64,000 nt of DNA from Spirochaeta thermophila DSM 6192 (GCF_000147075.1 NC_014484.1:2249501-2313500); one strand, 5' to 3'; positions 44,844 to 53,937 are shown, numbered from the stretch's first letter. The notes: generated from the letters alone by a model not told the origin. Made by a program: numbers and translations.

Positions 44844-46265
44844 ATGGGAACGACCACGACCGAAAACAAAGAATACATCCTCCTCGTGGACGACGATGAG
44901 ACCATCCTCACCCGCTACCAGCTCATGCTCGAGCACGAAGGCTACACCGACTACATCCTCTGCAGCAATCCCCTCGAGGTGGAAGAGATCCTCGCCGCCA
45001 AGGCCATACAGGTCGTGCTCCTCGACCTGGTCATGCCCCACAAGGACGGATTCCAGATCCTCGCCTTCATCAAGGAACACTACCCCCACATCCCGGTCAT
45101 CATCGTCACAGGAGAGGACTCCCCCGACAAGGTGGTGAAGGCCATGAAGCTGGGCGCCCTCGACTACATCACCAAGCCCATCTCCTCCTCGAGGTTCTTC
45201 ACCTCGCTCAAGAACGCCCTCGAGATGCGCGAACTCCACCACGAGGTCGCCACCCTCTCCACCCGCGTCCAGCAACGCCCCGAGATCCCCCCCGAGTTCA
45301 CGAACATCATCACCCGCGATCCCGTGATGCTCTCCATCTTCTCCTATGCCAAGGCCATCGCCCCCAGCCCCAGACCCGTCCTTATCACCGGTGAGAGCGG
45401 CACGGGCAAGGAACTCCTCGCCCGTGCCATCCACGCCGCGAGCACACGAGAAGGCCCCCTCGTCACGGTGAACGTGGCGGGGCTGGACGACACCCTGTTC
45501 TCCGACACCCTCTTCGGCCACAGGAAAGGCGCCTACACCGGCGCCGAGAGCGACCGCCCGGGCCTCATAGAACGGGCCAAGAACGGAACCCTCTTCCTCG
45601 ACGAGATAGGAGAGCTGAGCATCCCCTCCCAGATCAAGCTCCTTCGACTCCTGCAGGAGGGCGAGTACTACCCCCTCGGAGACGACATCCCACGAAAGAC
45701 CAACGCCCGCGTCATCGCCGCCACCTGTGCCGACCTGGAGGCCAAGCAGGAAGAGGGCACGTTCCGGAAGGACCTCTACTACCGCCTCATGACCCACCAC
45801 ATCCACCTCCCCCCCTTGAGGGAACGCCGGGGTGACATCCCCCTCTTGGTAGAAGCCTTCATCACCCAGGCTGCCCGGGAACTCGGACGCACGCCCCCCG
45901 CCGTCCCACCACAACTCTACGACACCCTCTCATCCTACCCATTCCCCGGCAATGTACGAGAGCTTCAGTCCCTCGTCTTCGACGCGGTCTCCCGATCCAC
46001 CGAGCCCCTCTTGGCCATGCAACCCATCCTCAGGTACATACGGAACCGGCAGAAGGAACCCTACACACCCACCGCCCCGGTGCATGAGATCACCTACGAA
46101 ACCATCGTCTCGTGCTTCGGCAGGTTCCCCACCATCGAAGAGATGGAGAAGCTCCTCATCCGGGAAGCCCTCAAACGCACCGACGGCAACCAGTCGGCTG
46201 CAGCCCAGATACTGGGCATCTCCCAGTCCACCCTGAGCCGGCGGCTCAAGAAGGAACCTCTGTAA
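44844..46265 (+). CDS. Sigma-54-dependent response regulator (NtrC family)
   Basis: Activator of 473 residues. The receiver domain (about 10-125) has acidic LVDDDE and phosphorylation site Asp61 in LLDLVMPHKDG. The AAA+ domain has Walker A GESGTGKE and the sigma-54 contact loop as GAYTGA instead of the usual GAFTGA, a tolerated change. A Fis-type helix-turn-helix ends the protein (NQSAAAQILGISQSTLSRRL). No histidine kinase gene is adjacent. The ATG at 44844 is chosen for GAGGGG upstream; an ATG at 44823 would add seven residues. Confidence 0.9.
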   Translation: MGTTTTENKEYILLVDDDETILTRYQLMLEHEGYTDYILCSNPLEVEEILAAKAIQVVLLDLVMPHKDGFQILAFIKEHYPHIPVIIVTGEDSPDKVVKAMKLGALDYITKPISSSRFFTSLKNALEMRELHHEVATLSTRVQQRPEIPPEFTNIITRDPVMLSIFSYAKAIAPSPRPVLITGESGTGKELLARAIHAASTREGPLVTVNVAGLDDTLFSDTLFGHRKGAYTGAESDRPGLIERAKNGTLFLDEIGELSIPSQIKLLRLLQEGEYYPLGDDIPRKTNARVIAATCADLEAKQEEGTFRKDLYYRLMTHHIHLPPLRERRGDIPLLVEAFITQAARELGRTPPAVPPQLYDTLSSYPFPGNVRELQSLVFDAVSRSTEPLLAMQPILRYIRNRQKEPYTPTAPVHEITYETIVSCFGRFPTIEEMEKLLIREALKRTDGNQSAAAQILGISQSTLSRRLKKEPL

Positions 46266-46296
46266 GAACCCCTTCCCTCCTGCTATACTGGACCGC

Positions 46297-47484
46297 ATGA
46301 TGCATCCTTCCGTGATCATACGAAGCTCCAGACTCGATTCGATCCGCAGGCGCCACCCCTGGGTCTTCTCCGGCGCGGTCGCACGAACCGAAGGAGACCC
46401 TGCACCCGGCGACATCGTCACCCTCCGCAGCGAGGAAGGGCATTACCTCGGCATCGGCACCCACGAAGGCGGGAACATCGCGGTACGCATCCTCTCCTTC
46501 GACGAGGAGGAGATCGACGCATCGTTCTGGCACCGCCGCCTCGAGGCCGCCTTCGCCAGACGCCGCGCCCTCGGGCTCACCGACTCCCCGGAGACCACCG
46601 CCTACCGACTCGTACACGGCGGAGGCGACGACCTCCCCGGCCTCATCCTCGACTACTACGACGGTGTGGTGGTATTCCAGACCCACTCCATAGGGGTGCA
46701 CCGGCACCGGGAATCCATCGTGGAAGCCCTGCGGACCCTCTACGGGCACCACCTCAAGGCCGTCTACGACAAGAGCAGGGCCACCCTCCCCCCCTCCTAC
46801 GAGATGGAGAACGGCTACCTCTACCGGAACGGGGATCTCTCCCTCCCCTGGGAGATCCGTGAGCACGGGCTCCGCTTCCTGGTGGACTGGGAAGAGGGGC
46901 AGAAGACCGGCTTCTACCTCGACCAGAGGGACAACCGCGCCCTCGTGGCACGGCTCGCCGAAGGAAGACGCGTGCTCAACGGTTTCTCCTACACAGGAGG
47001 CTTCACCCTCAACGCCCTCGCCGGGGGAGCGGTCCACGTCACATCGGTGGACCGATCGGACAAGGCCCTCACACTCCTCGAACGCAACCTCGCGCTCAAC
47101 GACCTCCCCTCCGGACGCCATACCTCGATCTGCGCCGAGGTGCTCCCCTACCTCAAGGAACACGGCCACGAGTACGACCTCATCATCCTCGATCCCCCCG
47201 CCTTCGCGAAACACGTACAGCACCGGCACAAGGCCATCATCGCCTACAAACACCTCAACAAACACGCCCTCAGGACCGTCAGACCCGGGGGGATCATGAT
47301 CACCTTTTCCTGCAGCCAGGTGGTCGAACTCCCCCACTTCGTGGGCGCAGTGCGCGCCGCAGCCATCGACGTGGGCCGCAGAGTCACCATCATCGGTACC
47401 CTCCACCAGCCGCCCGACCACCCGGTGAACATCTACCAACCCGAGAGCGAGTACCTCAAGGGACTGGTCCTCTATGTGGAATAA
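46297..47484 (+). CDS. rlmI: 23S rRNA (cytosine-C5)-methyltransferase, RlmI-like
   Basis: SAM-dependent RNA methyltransferase of 395 residues. An N-terminal PUA domain (about 1-80, with RHPWVFSGAV) binds RNA. The Rossmann domain has the RlmI/RlmK signature GQKTGFYLDQRDNR, then LNGFSYTGGFTL as SAM motif I, and the catalytic motif IILDPPAF. SC in FSCSQ is the likely catalytic Cys. TATACT (46284-46289) ends 7 nt before the ATG and there is no ribosome site, so a leaderless mRNA is likely. Confidence 0.88.
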   Translation: MMHPSVIIRSSRLDSIRRRHPWVFSGAVARTEGDPAPGDIVTLRSEEGHYLGIGTHEGGNIAVRILSFDEEEIDASFWHRRLEAAFARRRALGLTDSPETTAYRLVHGGGDDLPGLILDYYDGVVVFQTHSIGVHRHRESIVEALRTLYGHHLKAVYDKSRATLPPSYEMENGYLYRNGDLSLPWEIREHGLRFLVDWEEGQKTGFYLDQRDNRALVARLAEGRRVLNGFSYTGGFTLNALAGGAVHVTSVDRSDKALTLLERNLALNDLPSGRHTSICAEVLPYLKEHGHEYDLIILDPPAFAKHVQHRHKAIIAYKHLNKHALRTVRPGGIMITFSCSQVVELPHFVGAVRAAAIDVGRRVTIIGTLHQPPDHPVNIYQPESEYLKGLVLYVE

Positions 47485-47528
47485 CATGGAATGTGTACGA
47501 GATACGAATCAGAACATTCGGCCAGGGG

Positions 47529-47556
47529 TTGACATTTCTCCTGAATGGGGTACATT
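47529..47556 (+). promoter_or_regulatory. Promoter of the leu leader and leuA
   Basis: Consensus TTGACA (47529-47534) and TACATT (47551-47556) are 16 nt apart. The leader-peptide ATG is at 47563, right at the expected transcription start. Confidence 0.65.
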
Positions 47557-47562
47557 ACTCAT

Positions 47563-47658
47563 ATGATGAACTCGGGACTCTCGCGGATCCTCGGCCTCCT
47601 CCTTAGCCTTCTCCTCCTTCTCGGCACCCGCGGTGCAGGGGGCCCGGAACCCGCGTGA
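47563..47658 (+). CDS. leuL: Leucine-rich leader peptide of leuA
   Basis: A 31-codon frame starting with two ATG codons and ending in TGA. Ten of its first 20 codons are for leucine, with runs of three and five (LLL, LLLLL), all CTC or CTT. It lies directly upstream of mutually exclusive RNA stems and a terminator before leuA, the classical layout of leucine attenuation: slow translation with scarce Leu-tRNA should favour the antiterminator. No ribosome site is visible because the mRNA seems to begin at the ATG. Confidence 0.85.
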   Translation: MMNSGLSRILGLLLSLLLLLGTRGAGGPEPA

Positions 47659-47711
47659 GGACACGGGGTTCGGAAAAGCCCGCTGCACCTTCCAGTGCAG
47701 CGGGCTTTTTT
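47624..47711 (+). promoter_or_regulatory. leuA transcription attenuator (protector, antiterminator, terminator)
   Basis: Three competing pairings are visible. GCACC (47624-47628) pairs with GGTGC (47632-47636) as protector. GGTGCAG (47632-47638) can pair with CTGCACC (47683-47689) as antiterminator. The terminator pairs AGCCCGCTGCA (47677-47687) with TGCAGCGGGCT (47696-47706), followed by a T run. The last Leu codon ends at 47622, where a stalled ribosome would cover the protector's left arm. Confidence 0.82.
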
Positions 47712-47739
47712 CATCATACCACATTCAAAGGAGACGGAT

Positions 47740-49401
47740 ATGAAGAACGCACACAAGTACCGGCCCTTCCCCTTCCGGGTCTCTCTCCCCGACAGGACGT
47801 GGCCCGACAAGCACATCACCGCTCCACCTGCATGGTGCAGCGTCGACCTGCGTGACGGCAACCAAGCCCTCCCTGTCCCCATGAACGTGGACCAGAAGCT
47901 CGAGTTCTTCAAGCTCCTCTGTGACACGGGGTTCAAGGAGATCGAAGTCGGCTTCCCCTCCGCCTCCCAGATAGAGTACGACTTCACCCGCCAACTCATA
48001 GAGGAACACCTCATCCCCGACGATGTGTACATCCAGGTCCTTACCCAGGCACGCCCCCACCTCATCGATCGTACCGTGGAGGCCGTGCAGGGGGCGAAGA
48101 AGGTCATTCTCCACATGTACGTAGCGACCTCGGTGATGCACAGGACCATCGTCTTCAAACGTTCTAAAGAAGAGGTGAAGAAGATTGCAGTGGACGGCAC
48201 CCTCTACATGAAGTCCCTCCTCCCCCGCCTCGCCGGTAGTGAGGTGGTCTACGAGTTCTCTCCAGAAGCCTTCAACATGACCGAACCCGAGTTCGCCCTG
48301 GAGGTATGCGAGGCCGTGGTGGAGGCATGGAATCCAAAGGAGACGGGCGGCAAGGTGATCCTCAACCTCCCCGCCACGGTGGAGGGCTCCACGCCCAATG
48401 TCTACGCCGACCAGATCGAGTGGTTCTGCCGGAACTTCTCGAGGCGGGACGAGGTGATCATCAGCGTACACACCCACAACGACCGTGGCACCGGTGTCGC
48501 GGCCACCGAACTCGCCCTCCTGGCCGGTGCCGAACGGGTGGAAGGCACCCTCTTCGGTAACGGCGAGCGAACCGGGAACCTCGACATCGTGGCGGTCGCC
48601 CTCAACATGTACGCGGAGGGAGTGGATCCGGGCCTCGACCTCTCGGACCTGCCTCGGATCCGGAGTGTGTACGAGCGCTGTACCGGCATGACCATCCACC
48701 CGAGGCACCCCTATGCAGGGGATCTCGTCTTCACCGCCTTCTCCGGTTCGCACCAGGACGCCATCAAGAAGGCCATGGACCTCCTCAAGACCGAGAAGAA
48801 GGACTACTGGGAGGTCCCCTACCTTCCCATCGATCCTATGGACATAGGCCGGAGCTACAAGGCCATCATCCGCATCAACAGCCAGAGCGGGAAGGGCGGG
48901 GTCTCCTACGTGCTCCAGGAGGAGTTCGGCCTCGAGATCCCCAAAGGCATGCACCCCGAGGTGGGGAAAAAGGTGAACGAGGTCTCCGACGCCCTCGTAC
49001 GGGAGCTCTCCCCTCAGGAGGTCTACGAGGTCTTCGAAAAGCACTTCCTCAATCTCTCCGATCCATACGACCTGGTATCCTACAGGATCGAGACCGAGGG
49101 GAAGACCGTCCAGATCACCGCCCGGGTGAAGGAACGAGGCGAGGAGAAGGTCCTCACCGGGACCGGGAACGGCCCCATCGACGCCTTTGTCCACGCGATG
49201 AAGGGCCAGGGGTGGAACGATTTCGAGATCACCGACTACCACGAACAGGCACTGGGCAAAGGTTCGGACACCGAGGCGGTGGCCTATATCCGGATCACGA
49301 GGGATGGACGGGACTACTGGGGCGCAGGTCGTCACACCGACACCATCGCCGCGAGCATCCACGCCCTCCTGAGCGCCTACAACAGAGTCTACACGAAGTG
49401 A
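47740..49401 (+). CDS. leuA: 2-isopropylmalate synthase, long (type 2) form
   Basis: Condenses acetyl-CoA with 2-ketoisovalerate, the first step of leucine synthesis. The protein has 553 residues. The opening RTWPDKHITAPPAWCS is typical of the LeuA2 branch found in actinobacteria and yeast. The catalytic DLRDGNQAL and metal site HTHNDRGTG are intact, and a C-terminal regulatory domain (about 430-553) should mediate leucine inhibition. AAAGGAG precedes the ATG. It is controlled by the attenuator upstream. leuC and leuD are 10 kb away on the other strand. Confidence 0.95.
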   Translation: MKNAHKYRPFPFRVSLPDRTWPDKHITAPPAWCSVDLRDGNQALPVPMNVDQKLEFFKLLCDTGFKEIEVGFPSASQIEYDFTRQLIEEHLIPDDVYIQVLTQARPHLIDRTVEAVQGAKKVILHMYVATSVMHRTIVFKRSKEEVKKIAVDGTLYMKSLLPRLAGSEVVYEFSPEAFNMTEPEFALEVCEAVVEAWNPKETGGKVILNLPATVEGSTPNVYADQIEWFCRNFSRRDEVIISVHTHNDRGTGVAATELALLAGAERVEGTLFGNGERTGNLDIVAVALNMYAEGVDPGLDLSDLPRIRSVYERCTGMTIHPRHPYAGDLVFTAFSGSHQDAIKKAMDLLKTEKKDYWEVPYLPIDPMDIGRSYKAIIRINSQSGKGGVSYVLQEEFGLEIPKGMHPEVGKKVNEVSDALVRELSPQEVYEVFEKHFLNLSDPYDLVSYRIETEGKTVQITARVKERGEEKVLTGTGNGPIDAFVHAMKGQGWNDFEITDYHEQALGKGSDTEAVAYIRITRDGRDYWGAGRHTDTIAASIHALLSAYNRVYTK

Positions 49402-49416
49402 TCCGATCCATCGGTC

Positions 49417-49439
49417 GGGCGCCGCAGCACGCGGCGCCC
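49417..49439. terminator. Hairpin between leuA and the convergent lipoprotein gene
   Basis: Perfect 9-bp stem GGGCGCCGC/GCGGCGCCC with AGCAC loop; no T run follows. Confidence 0.55.
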
Positions 49440-49491
49440 TCGCTCTCTCCGGGGATGTCGCTTTCGATGGGTGCTTCCCACCGGGGCACGC

Positions 49492-50280
49492 CTACTCCAG
49501 TGCCTTCACGAGGAGCGGTCTTGCATCCGTCCCGTAATCGAGAAGCTCACAGGTCACCCGCTCACCGTCACCGGTGGTGCCCGTCCACTTCACCACTCCG
49601 CCCGGCACGCTCTCCACGAGCCACCAGTCGCTCACATCCCTGCCCGGAACCGTGTACCTGAGGTGCCGCGCCGTGAAAGTCCCTGCGGAGACGGTGATCC
49701 GTTCCGTTCCTACCACTGCGCCCTCGATACTCTCTTCGGTGAGCTCCACAGTGCCCACCTGGACCCACGTCCCCTTCTCCACTGGAACCTCGCCTTCGGT
49801 TCCCTCGGGATCCCTCGCGAGGAGTCTCAGGAGCTCCTCCGCCTCAGGGTCCACGAGTCCTTCGAAGATCCACTCCTCACCCTCGACCTCGTAGCTCACC
49901 CGCCACCACTCCTTCCCGTCGTCCCTCTGCACGAGGAGGGCCCTCTGGGCGGTAAGTTCATCCCCCTCAGAGGTGGTAATACGAAACGATACCCACTCGC
50001 CGGGGGCGAACTCCCGCTGTCCCAGCCAGTATCCTCCGAGGCTGAAGGTGTAGGCGAAGGCCACCTGTGCCTGCATCGTAGCGAGACCATACCACTGGGG
50101 GCCGATCACCATCCCGGGCTGCTCTTCCTCGGCCTCCATCTCTCCGGTTTCCTCGGACCCTGCGATGCTGCGTGCGATACCCTCCGATATCCCCTCTCTC
50201 AGCGCGCTTCCCACTGTGGAACACGAGCCCAGAAGCAGGAGTACCAAGAAAAGGAGGCCCATCCTCACGCTCGATTTCAT
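49492..50280 (-). CDS. Hypothetical lipoprotein
   Basis: Predicted lipoprotein of 262 residues with lipobox LLGSC. After an acidic spacer (EETGEMEAEEEQPG) comes a beta-rich domain with many Trp and Val; no catalytic motif is recognised. The repeated pattern of strand-turn-strand with GDE/GDG turns suggests a beta sandwich or half barrel. GAGGAGG is 6 nt before the ATG at 50280, so the GTG two codons earlier is rejected. Confidence 0.7.
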   Translation of the reverse strand: MKSSVRMGLLFLVLLLLGSCSTVGSALREGISEGIARSIAGSEETGEMEAEEEQPGMVIGPQWYGLATMQAQVAFAYTFSLGGYWLGQREFAPGEWVSFRITTSEGDELTAQRALLVQRDDGKEWWRVSYEVEGEEWIFEGLVDPEAEELLRLLARDPEGTEGEVPVEKGTWVQVGTVELTEESIEGAVVGTERITVSAGTFTARHLRYTVPGRDVSDWWLVESVPGGVVKWTGTTGDGERVTCELLDYGTDARPLLVKALE

Positions 50281-50343
50281 GCTCACCTCCTCTATTCGGA
50301 AAGAGATTACCGGTTCCAGTATACCACGGGTTCAGGGAGTCCG

Positions 50344-50880
50344 CTACGCTTGATCCTCACCAGGAGTGGCAATCTTGATCTTCTTCTGCTTCACCTTCTG
50401 CGCCACCATGGGAACCTCGACCCTGAGGATGCCCTGATGGTAGAAGGCCTTCACCCTGTCATGATCGAAGACGTCGGAGGGGATGTAGTAGCGGGCTTCC
50501 ACCGGCTGTCCGAGGGAAAACCCCTTGCGATAGAAGTAGGCCCTCTCCTTCCGGGGATCGTCCTCCCTCTTGCCCACCGAGAGTACGAGGTATTCGCCCT
50601 TGAACTCGAGATCGATGTCCTCCTGGCCGCACCCGGGGACGAGGAACTCGAGGACCAGCGTGTTCTCCTCGGTGAGATAGATGTTGGACAGGAGCCCCTC
50701 CACCCTGGGAAATCTGAGATCGGGACGGTCCGCTGCCTCCTCTCCATGGAGGTGGGAAAAGGTACGCTGGACCTCCTCGGCCCCTGTCTTGAGGTTCTCC
50801 TCGAGCACCTCCATGAAGACCTTCGTGGCCTTCTTGATGTCCTCGGCCACCTTGTCGAAGTCGATCTCTATCTTGGCCAT
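50344..50880 (-). CDS. Small heat-shock protein, Hsp20 family
   Basis: ATP-independent chaperone of 178 residues that holds unfolding proteins. The alpha-crystallin domain covers about residues 75-165 and ends with the typical GILRVEVP, where GxLxV-like residues dock the partner. The N-terminal 60 residues are helical, charged and longer than usual. The C-terminal tail has KKIKIATP, which could act as the IxI anchor of oligomers. The ATG follows GGGAGG, and a good promoter lies 30-60 nt upstream. Confidence 0.85.
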   Translation of the reverse strand: MAKIEIDFDKVAEDIKKATKVFMEVLEENLKTGAEEVQRTFSHLHGEEAADRPDLRFPRVEGLLSNIYLTEENTLVLEFLVPGCGQEDIDLEFKGEYLVLSVGKREDDPRKERAYFYRKGFSLGQPVEARYYIPSDVFDHDRVKAFYHQGILRVEVPMVAQKVKQKKIKIATPGEDQA

Positions 50881-50911
50881 AGGCCCTCCCTTGTGTGGAT
50901 CCTCTCCTAAT

Positions 50912-50940
50912 AAGATAGCGAGGAAGGAGGGAAAGAGCAA
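50912..50940 (-). promoter_or_regulatory. Promoter of the Hsp20 gene
   Basis: Minus strand: TTGCTC (50935-50940), 17 nt, TATCTT (50912-50917). No CIRCE-type inverted repeat is seen next to it. Confidence 0.5.
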
Positions 50941-50946
50941 ACCTTT

Positions 50947-52722
50947 TCAGGAGAGTGCGGTCACCGGGATCGTCTCCTCGTCCATGTCGACCGCCACCCT
51001 GAAGCTCATGAGGAGGGGCGAGAGGTCCTCCACCGCGGATCTCGTCTCCTCGACCACATCCCTGGTGCGCGAGAACGAGTCGAGGCTCTCCCTGAGGGCC
51101 TGTTCGGTCTCCCGGGAAATCCGGGAGAGATCCACGGAGGCCTGTTCCAGGTCCTTCACCTCTTCAAGGATCCTCCGCGCCTGAGCAGCGATGATCCCGG
51201 CCCCTTCCGACACCTGCAGTGAATCCTGTTCCACTCGAGCGGAAGCGGCGCGTATCGTCCCGATTTCAGACGCCACCCGTTGGGTCTCTTCAGAGAAGGA
51301 CTCGAGGGCCCCGAGGAGTCCACGCACCCGGTCTCCAATGCGTTCGAACAGGTCGTACCCCCGACGTGCGGCCGACGTGGTCTCTTCCATTCGACCGAGG
51401 AGACGGGAGACGGTGTCCTTGATCTGCGACGAGTGCTCTCCCACCTTTTCAGCGAGCGCCCTGATCTGCCCTGCAACCACCGCGAATCCCCTCCCCGCCG
51501 CCCCGGCATGGGCGCTCTCGATCGCCGCATTGATGGAGAGGATGTCCGTCTGCCGGGCGATGTCGTCTATGACATCCACCACCTCCAGAACCGCGGAGAG
51601 TTCTCTGTGGGTTTCCTCAGCGAGGGATCTCGACGAGAGAAAGGTTTCCTCCCCCTCCTGCAGGAGCCTGCGCACCTCCTCGACCCGTCGACGTTCCACC
51701 CCGGCCCGCTCCTCCATACGGGTGAGGATCTCGTGCGAGGCCCTCACCACCTCCTCGATCCTCCGGATGTGTTCGTACTGGGATGAGGTGTTCATCGAGA
51801 GGCCGCTGGTCCGGGCCTCTATCTCCTCCACCCGCTTCACCACCTCCCTGAAGTGGGATTCGAGCGCCGCGGCCATGGCCCTGAGGGTGGGAAGCTCCTG
51901 TTCTATCTGTGAGAGCATCGAGAGGGTCCGCTCCTCCCCTTCTGAGAGTACGTGGTGGAGGGAGACGACCTTCCCGGTGGTCACCTGTGCGTCGTAGACC
52001 AGCTCCCTGAGGCTTTCGAGCGTGGCGGCGAGGTGGCGGGAGATCTCCCCGAGTTCGTCGCGGGAACGGTCGGCGGGGCGCAGGGTGAGGTCGCGCCCGC
52101 GCACCGCCCTGAGCACCTGCTCGAGGGCGGTGATGCGTCGTGCGAGCCGTACCCCCACCGAGAGGGAGAGGAGGATGCTCAGTGCCAGGAAGACCACGAG
52201 GACCGCGAAGAGGGCGAGTCTCACCCTCGTCCCTGCGGCGAGAAGACCTTCCACGCGCCAGGAGAGGGAATGGAGAAGGGTGTCGAAGCGGTAGAGGAGC
52301 TCGGCCTGGGTGCTTCTCGTGGTCATGACGTAGGCCGGCTCCACGCCACCGAGAGGGAACACCCTCTCGAGCTCGAGGAGGGAGGTTCGATAGGTCTCCC
52401 AGGAACGGGAGACCTGCGCCACGAGCTCCTGCTCCAGCGTCGTGTCCAGATCGGGGAGCACCCCCTCGAGGTCCCGGGTTGCCTCGGTGAGGGCCTTGCC
52501 CCACTGCCTGAAGGTCATCTGCGGGCTCACGAGGTCGGGGGAGAGGAGGGCCTCGGTGAGCGAGGCGAGCCTCACCACGCGCGAGAAGGCCCGGTAGGCC
52601 GAGGTCTCCATGGCGCCGGCCTCCCAGATCCGCTGATCGAGGAGGGCCAGGGAGAGACACAGCAGGAAGGAGAGCCCTCCCAGTCCCCAGGAAAGCAGAC
52701 CGAAGGTGGTGCGAAGCTTCAT
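50947..52722 (-). CDS. Methyl-accepting chemotaxis protein
   Basis: Transmembrane receptor of 591 residues. Hydrophobic segments at about 7-28 and 165-190 flank a helical periplasmic sensor of about 135 residues, followed by a HAMP domain (to about 245) and a long coiled-coil signalling hairpin. The CheA/CheW tip is recognisable in DIARQTDILSINAAIESAHAG with slight differences from the usual E-x-T-N-LLALNA. No C-terminal CheR-binding pentapeptide is present. The ligand is unknown. The gene is transcribed alone. Confidence 0.92.
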   Translation of the reverse strand: MKLRTTFGLLSWGLGGLSFLLCLSLALLDQRIWEAGAMETSAYRAFSRVVRLASLTEALLSPDLVSPQMTFRQWGKALTEATRDLEGVLPDLDTTLEQELVAQVSRSWETYRTSLLELERVFPLGGVEPAYVMTTRSTQAELLYRFDTLLHSLSWRVEGLLAAGTRVRLALFAVLVVFLALSILLSLSVGVRLARRITALEQVLRAVRGRDLTLRPADRSRDELGEISRHLAATLESLRELVYDAQVTTGKVVSLHHVLSEGEERTLSMLSQIEQELPTLRAMAAALESHFREVVKRVEEIEARTSGLSMNTSSQYEHIRRIEEVVRASHEILTRMEERAGVERRRVEEVRRLLQEGEETFLSSRSLAEETHRELSAVLEVVDVIDDIARQTDILSINAAIESAHAGAAGRGFAVVAGQIRALAEKVGEHSSQIKDTVSRLLGRMEETTSAARRGYDLFERIGDRVRGLLGALESFSEETQRVASEIGTIRAASARVEQDSLQVSEGAGIIAAQARRILEEVKDLEQASVDLSRISRETEQALRESLDSFSRTRDVVEETRSAVEDLSPLLMSFRVAVDMDEETIPVTALS

Positions 52723-52790
52723 CCGTACCTCCTGGGCAGAGGGTAGCCCGCAGCGTATGAGAGGAGTGTGAGCCTGGGGTAAGAAGTGTG

Positions 52791-53366
52791 TCAGGCCTCC
52801 TCACCAAAAGACCGGGTGGCGAGGGGGGTGAAGATCGAACCCGCCGGGGTGAGGGTGCTCTGCATGAGCGTGATGGACTCGGGGGAGAATCTGCCGAATC
52901 GGAAGGGAGGGAGGGAGAGGATGATCTCCCTCGCCTCCTCCCGTTCCCCGGGGGAGAGGGATCTGTGCAGGTAGGCGAGGGTGAGGTGGGCCTTGAAGGG
53001 CTTGGGATCGAAGGAGTGGCCCGTGTCCAGGAGGGCCTCGCGCAGGGAGGAGGCGAGGTCCTCGAGTCCACCCCCGGGGTTGCCCACCTTGAGGGTGAGG
53101 ACCGAGATGCGGCTGAGCGAGGGGAGGGCGAGGGGACGGCCCGCGGTGAGCACAAGGCGGGAAGGGAGGGGGAGGTCCATGAGGAGGCGGGAGAGGTGAG
53201 GCACCTCCTCCTCCGGGGTATCCCCGAGGAAGGCGAGGGTGATGTGGAGGTTTTCGGGCTTGAGGGGCCGGAAGAGGGAGCGGGGAAGGGTGCGCTGATA
53301 CCGGGAGAGGGCCTCCTTGAGCCGGGCGGGGAGGTCGAGAGAGAAGAAGAGGCGCAGGTCAGCCAC
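52791..53366 (-). CDS. thpR: RNA 2',3'-cyclic phosphodiesterase (2H family, 2'-5' RNA ligase-like)
   Basis: Opens 2',3'-cyclic phosphates at RNA ends; 191 residues. The two HxTx motifs that define 2H phosphoesterases are at His41 (HITL) and His127 (HLTL). It begins LRLFFSLDLPA, as in ThpR/LigT proteins. The start is a GTG at 53366 placed 8 nt after GGAGG and overlapping the end of the Nudix gene by 8 bp. It is the last gene of a three-gene overlapping unit with KamA and Nudix proteins. Confidence 0.88.
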   Translation of the reverse strand: MADLRLFFSLDLPARLKEALSRYQRTLPRSLFRPLKPENLHITLAFLGDTPEEEVPHLSRLLMDLPLPSRLVLTAGRPLALPSLSRISVLTLKVGNPGGGLEDLASSLREALLDTGHSFDPKPFKAHLTLAYLHRSLSPGEREEAREIILSLPPFRFGRFSPESITLMQSTLTPAGSIFTPLATRSFGEEA

Positions 53367-53937
53367 GGCGTTCCTCCTTCCACCTGCGATACCAGTGGAG
53401 GGCCACCACCATGAGGGCATGCTGAAGCGGCGGGTCTCCCATGCTCCGCTCCACCTCTTCCACGGGAATGAGGACCGGATCGATGTGTTCGTGCTCGTCG
53501 AGCCGCTGGGCCCCCTCCAGGGTGAGGTCCGTGGCGAGAAAGGTGTAGGTCCAGTTGTCGAGGAATGCGGGGTTGGGGCGGATTCGTCCGAGGAGGACGA
53601 GCGTGCCCGCCCGATAGCCCGTCTCCTCGCGGAGCTCGCGGGCAGCTGCCTCTTCCGGCTGCTCGCCGCGATCGATGACCCCGCCGGGGAACTCGAGGCA
53701 CAGATCTCCTATGCCGTGACGGTACTGCCACACCATGAGAAAGCACTCCCTCCCCTGCGGGTCGCGCACGAGGGGCACGACGTTCACCCAGTCGGGCACC
53801 TCGAGGAGGTAGAAGTCCGCCTCCTGATCGTGAGGCCCCCTCCTCCTCGATTTCACGGCGGTGAAGACCGGGGTGGTGAACACAGGGGTTCGGCTGTGTT
53901 CCTTCCAGACGAGGTGGGGTCGTGTGTGTTCGCTCAT
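53359..53937 (-). CDS. Nudix hydrolase, ADP-ribose pyrophosphatase-like
   Basis: Protein of 192 residues cleaving a nucleoside diphosphate sugar, probably ADP-ribose. The Nudix box at residues 86-108 is complete (Gly86, Glu92, Arg100-Glu101, Glu104-Glu105, Gly107), and a Pro lies about 15-17 residues after it (NPAF), as in ADP-ribose pyrophosphatases. Overlaps the KamA gene by 4 bp (ATGA) and thpR by 8 bp. Confidence 0.88.
   Translation of the reverse strand: MSEHTRPHLVWKEHSRTPVFTTPVFTAVKSRRRGPHDQEADFYLLEVPDWVNVVPLVRDPQGRECFLMVWQYRHGIGDLCLEFPGGVIDRGEQPEEAAARELREETGYRAGTLVLLGRIRPNPAFLDNWTYTFLATDLTLEGAQRLDEHEHIDPVLIPVEEVERSMGDPPLQHALMVVALHWYRRWKEERRG

Noticed and set aside
47725-49362. 545-codon open frame antisense to leuA
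   Set aside because: Shadow of leuA, with the same composition artefact.
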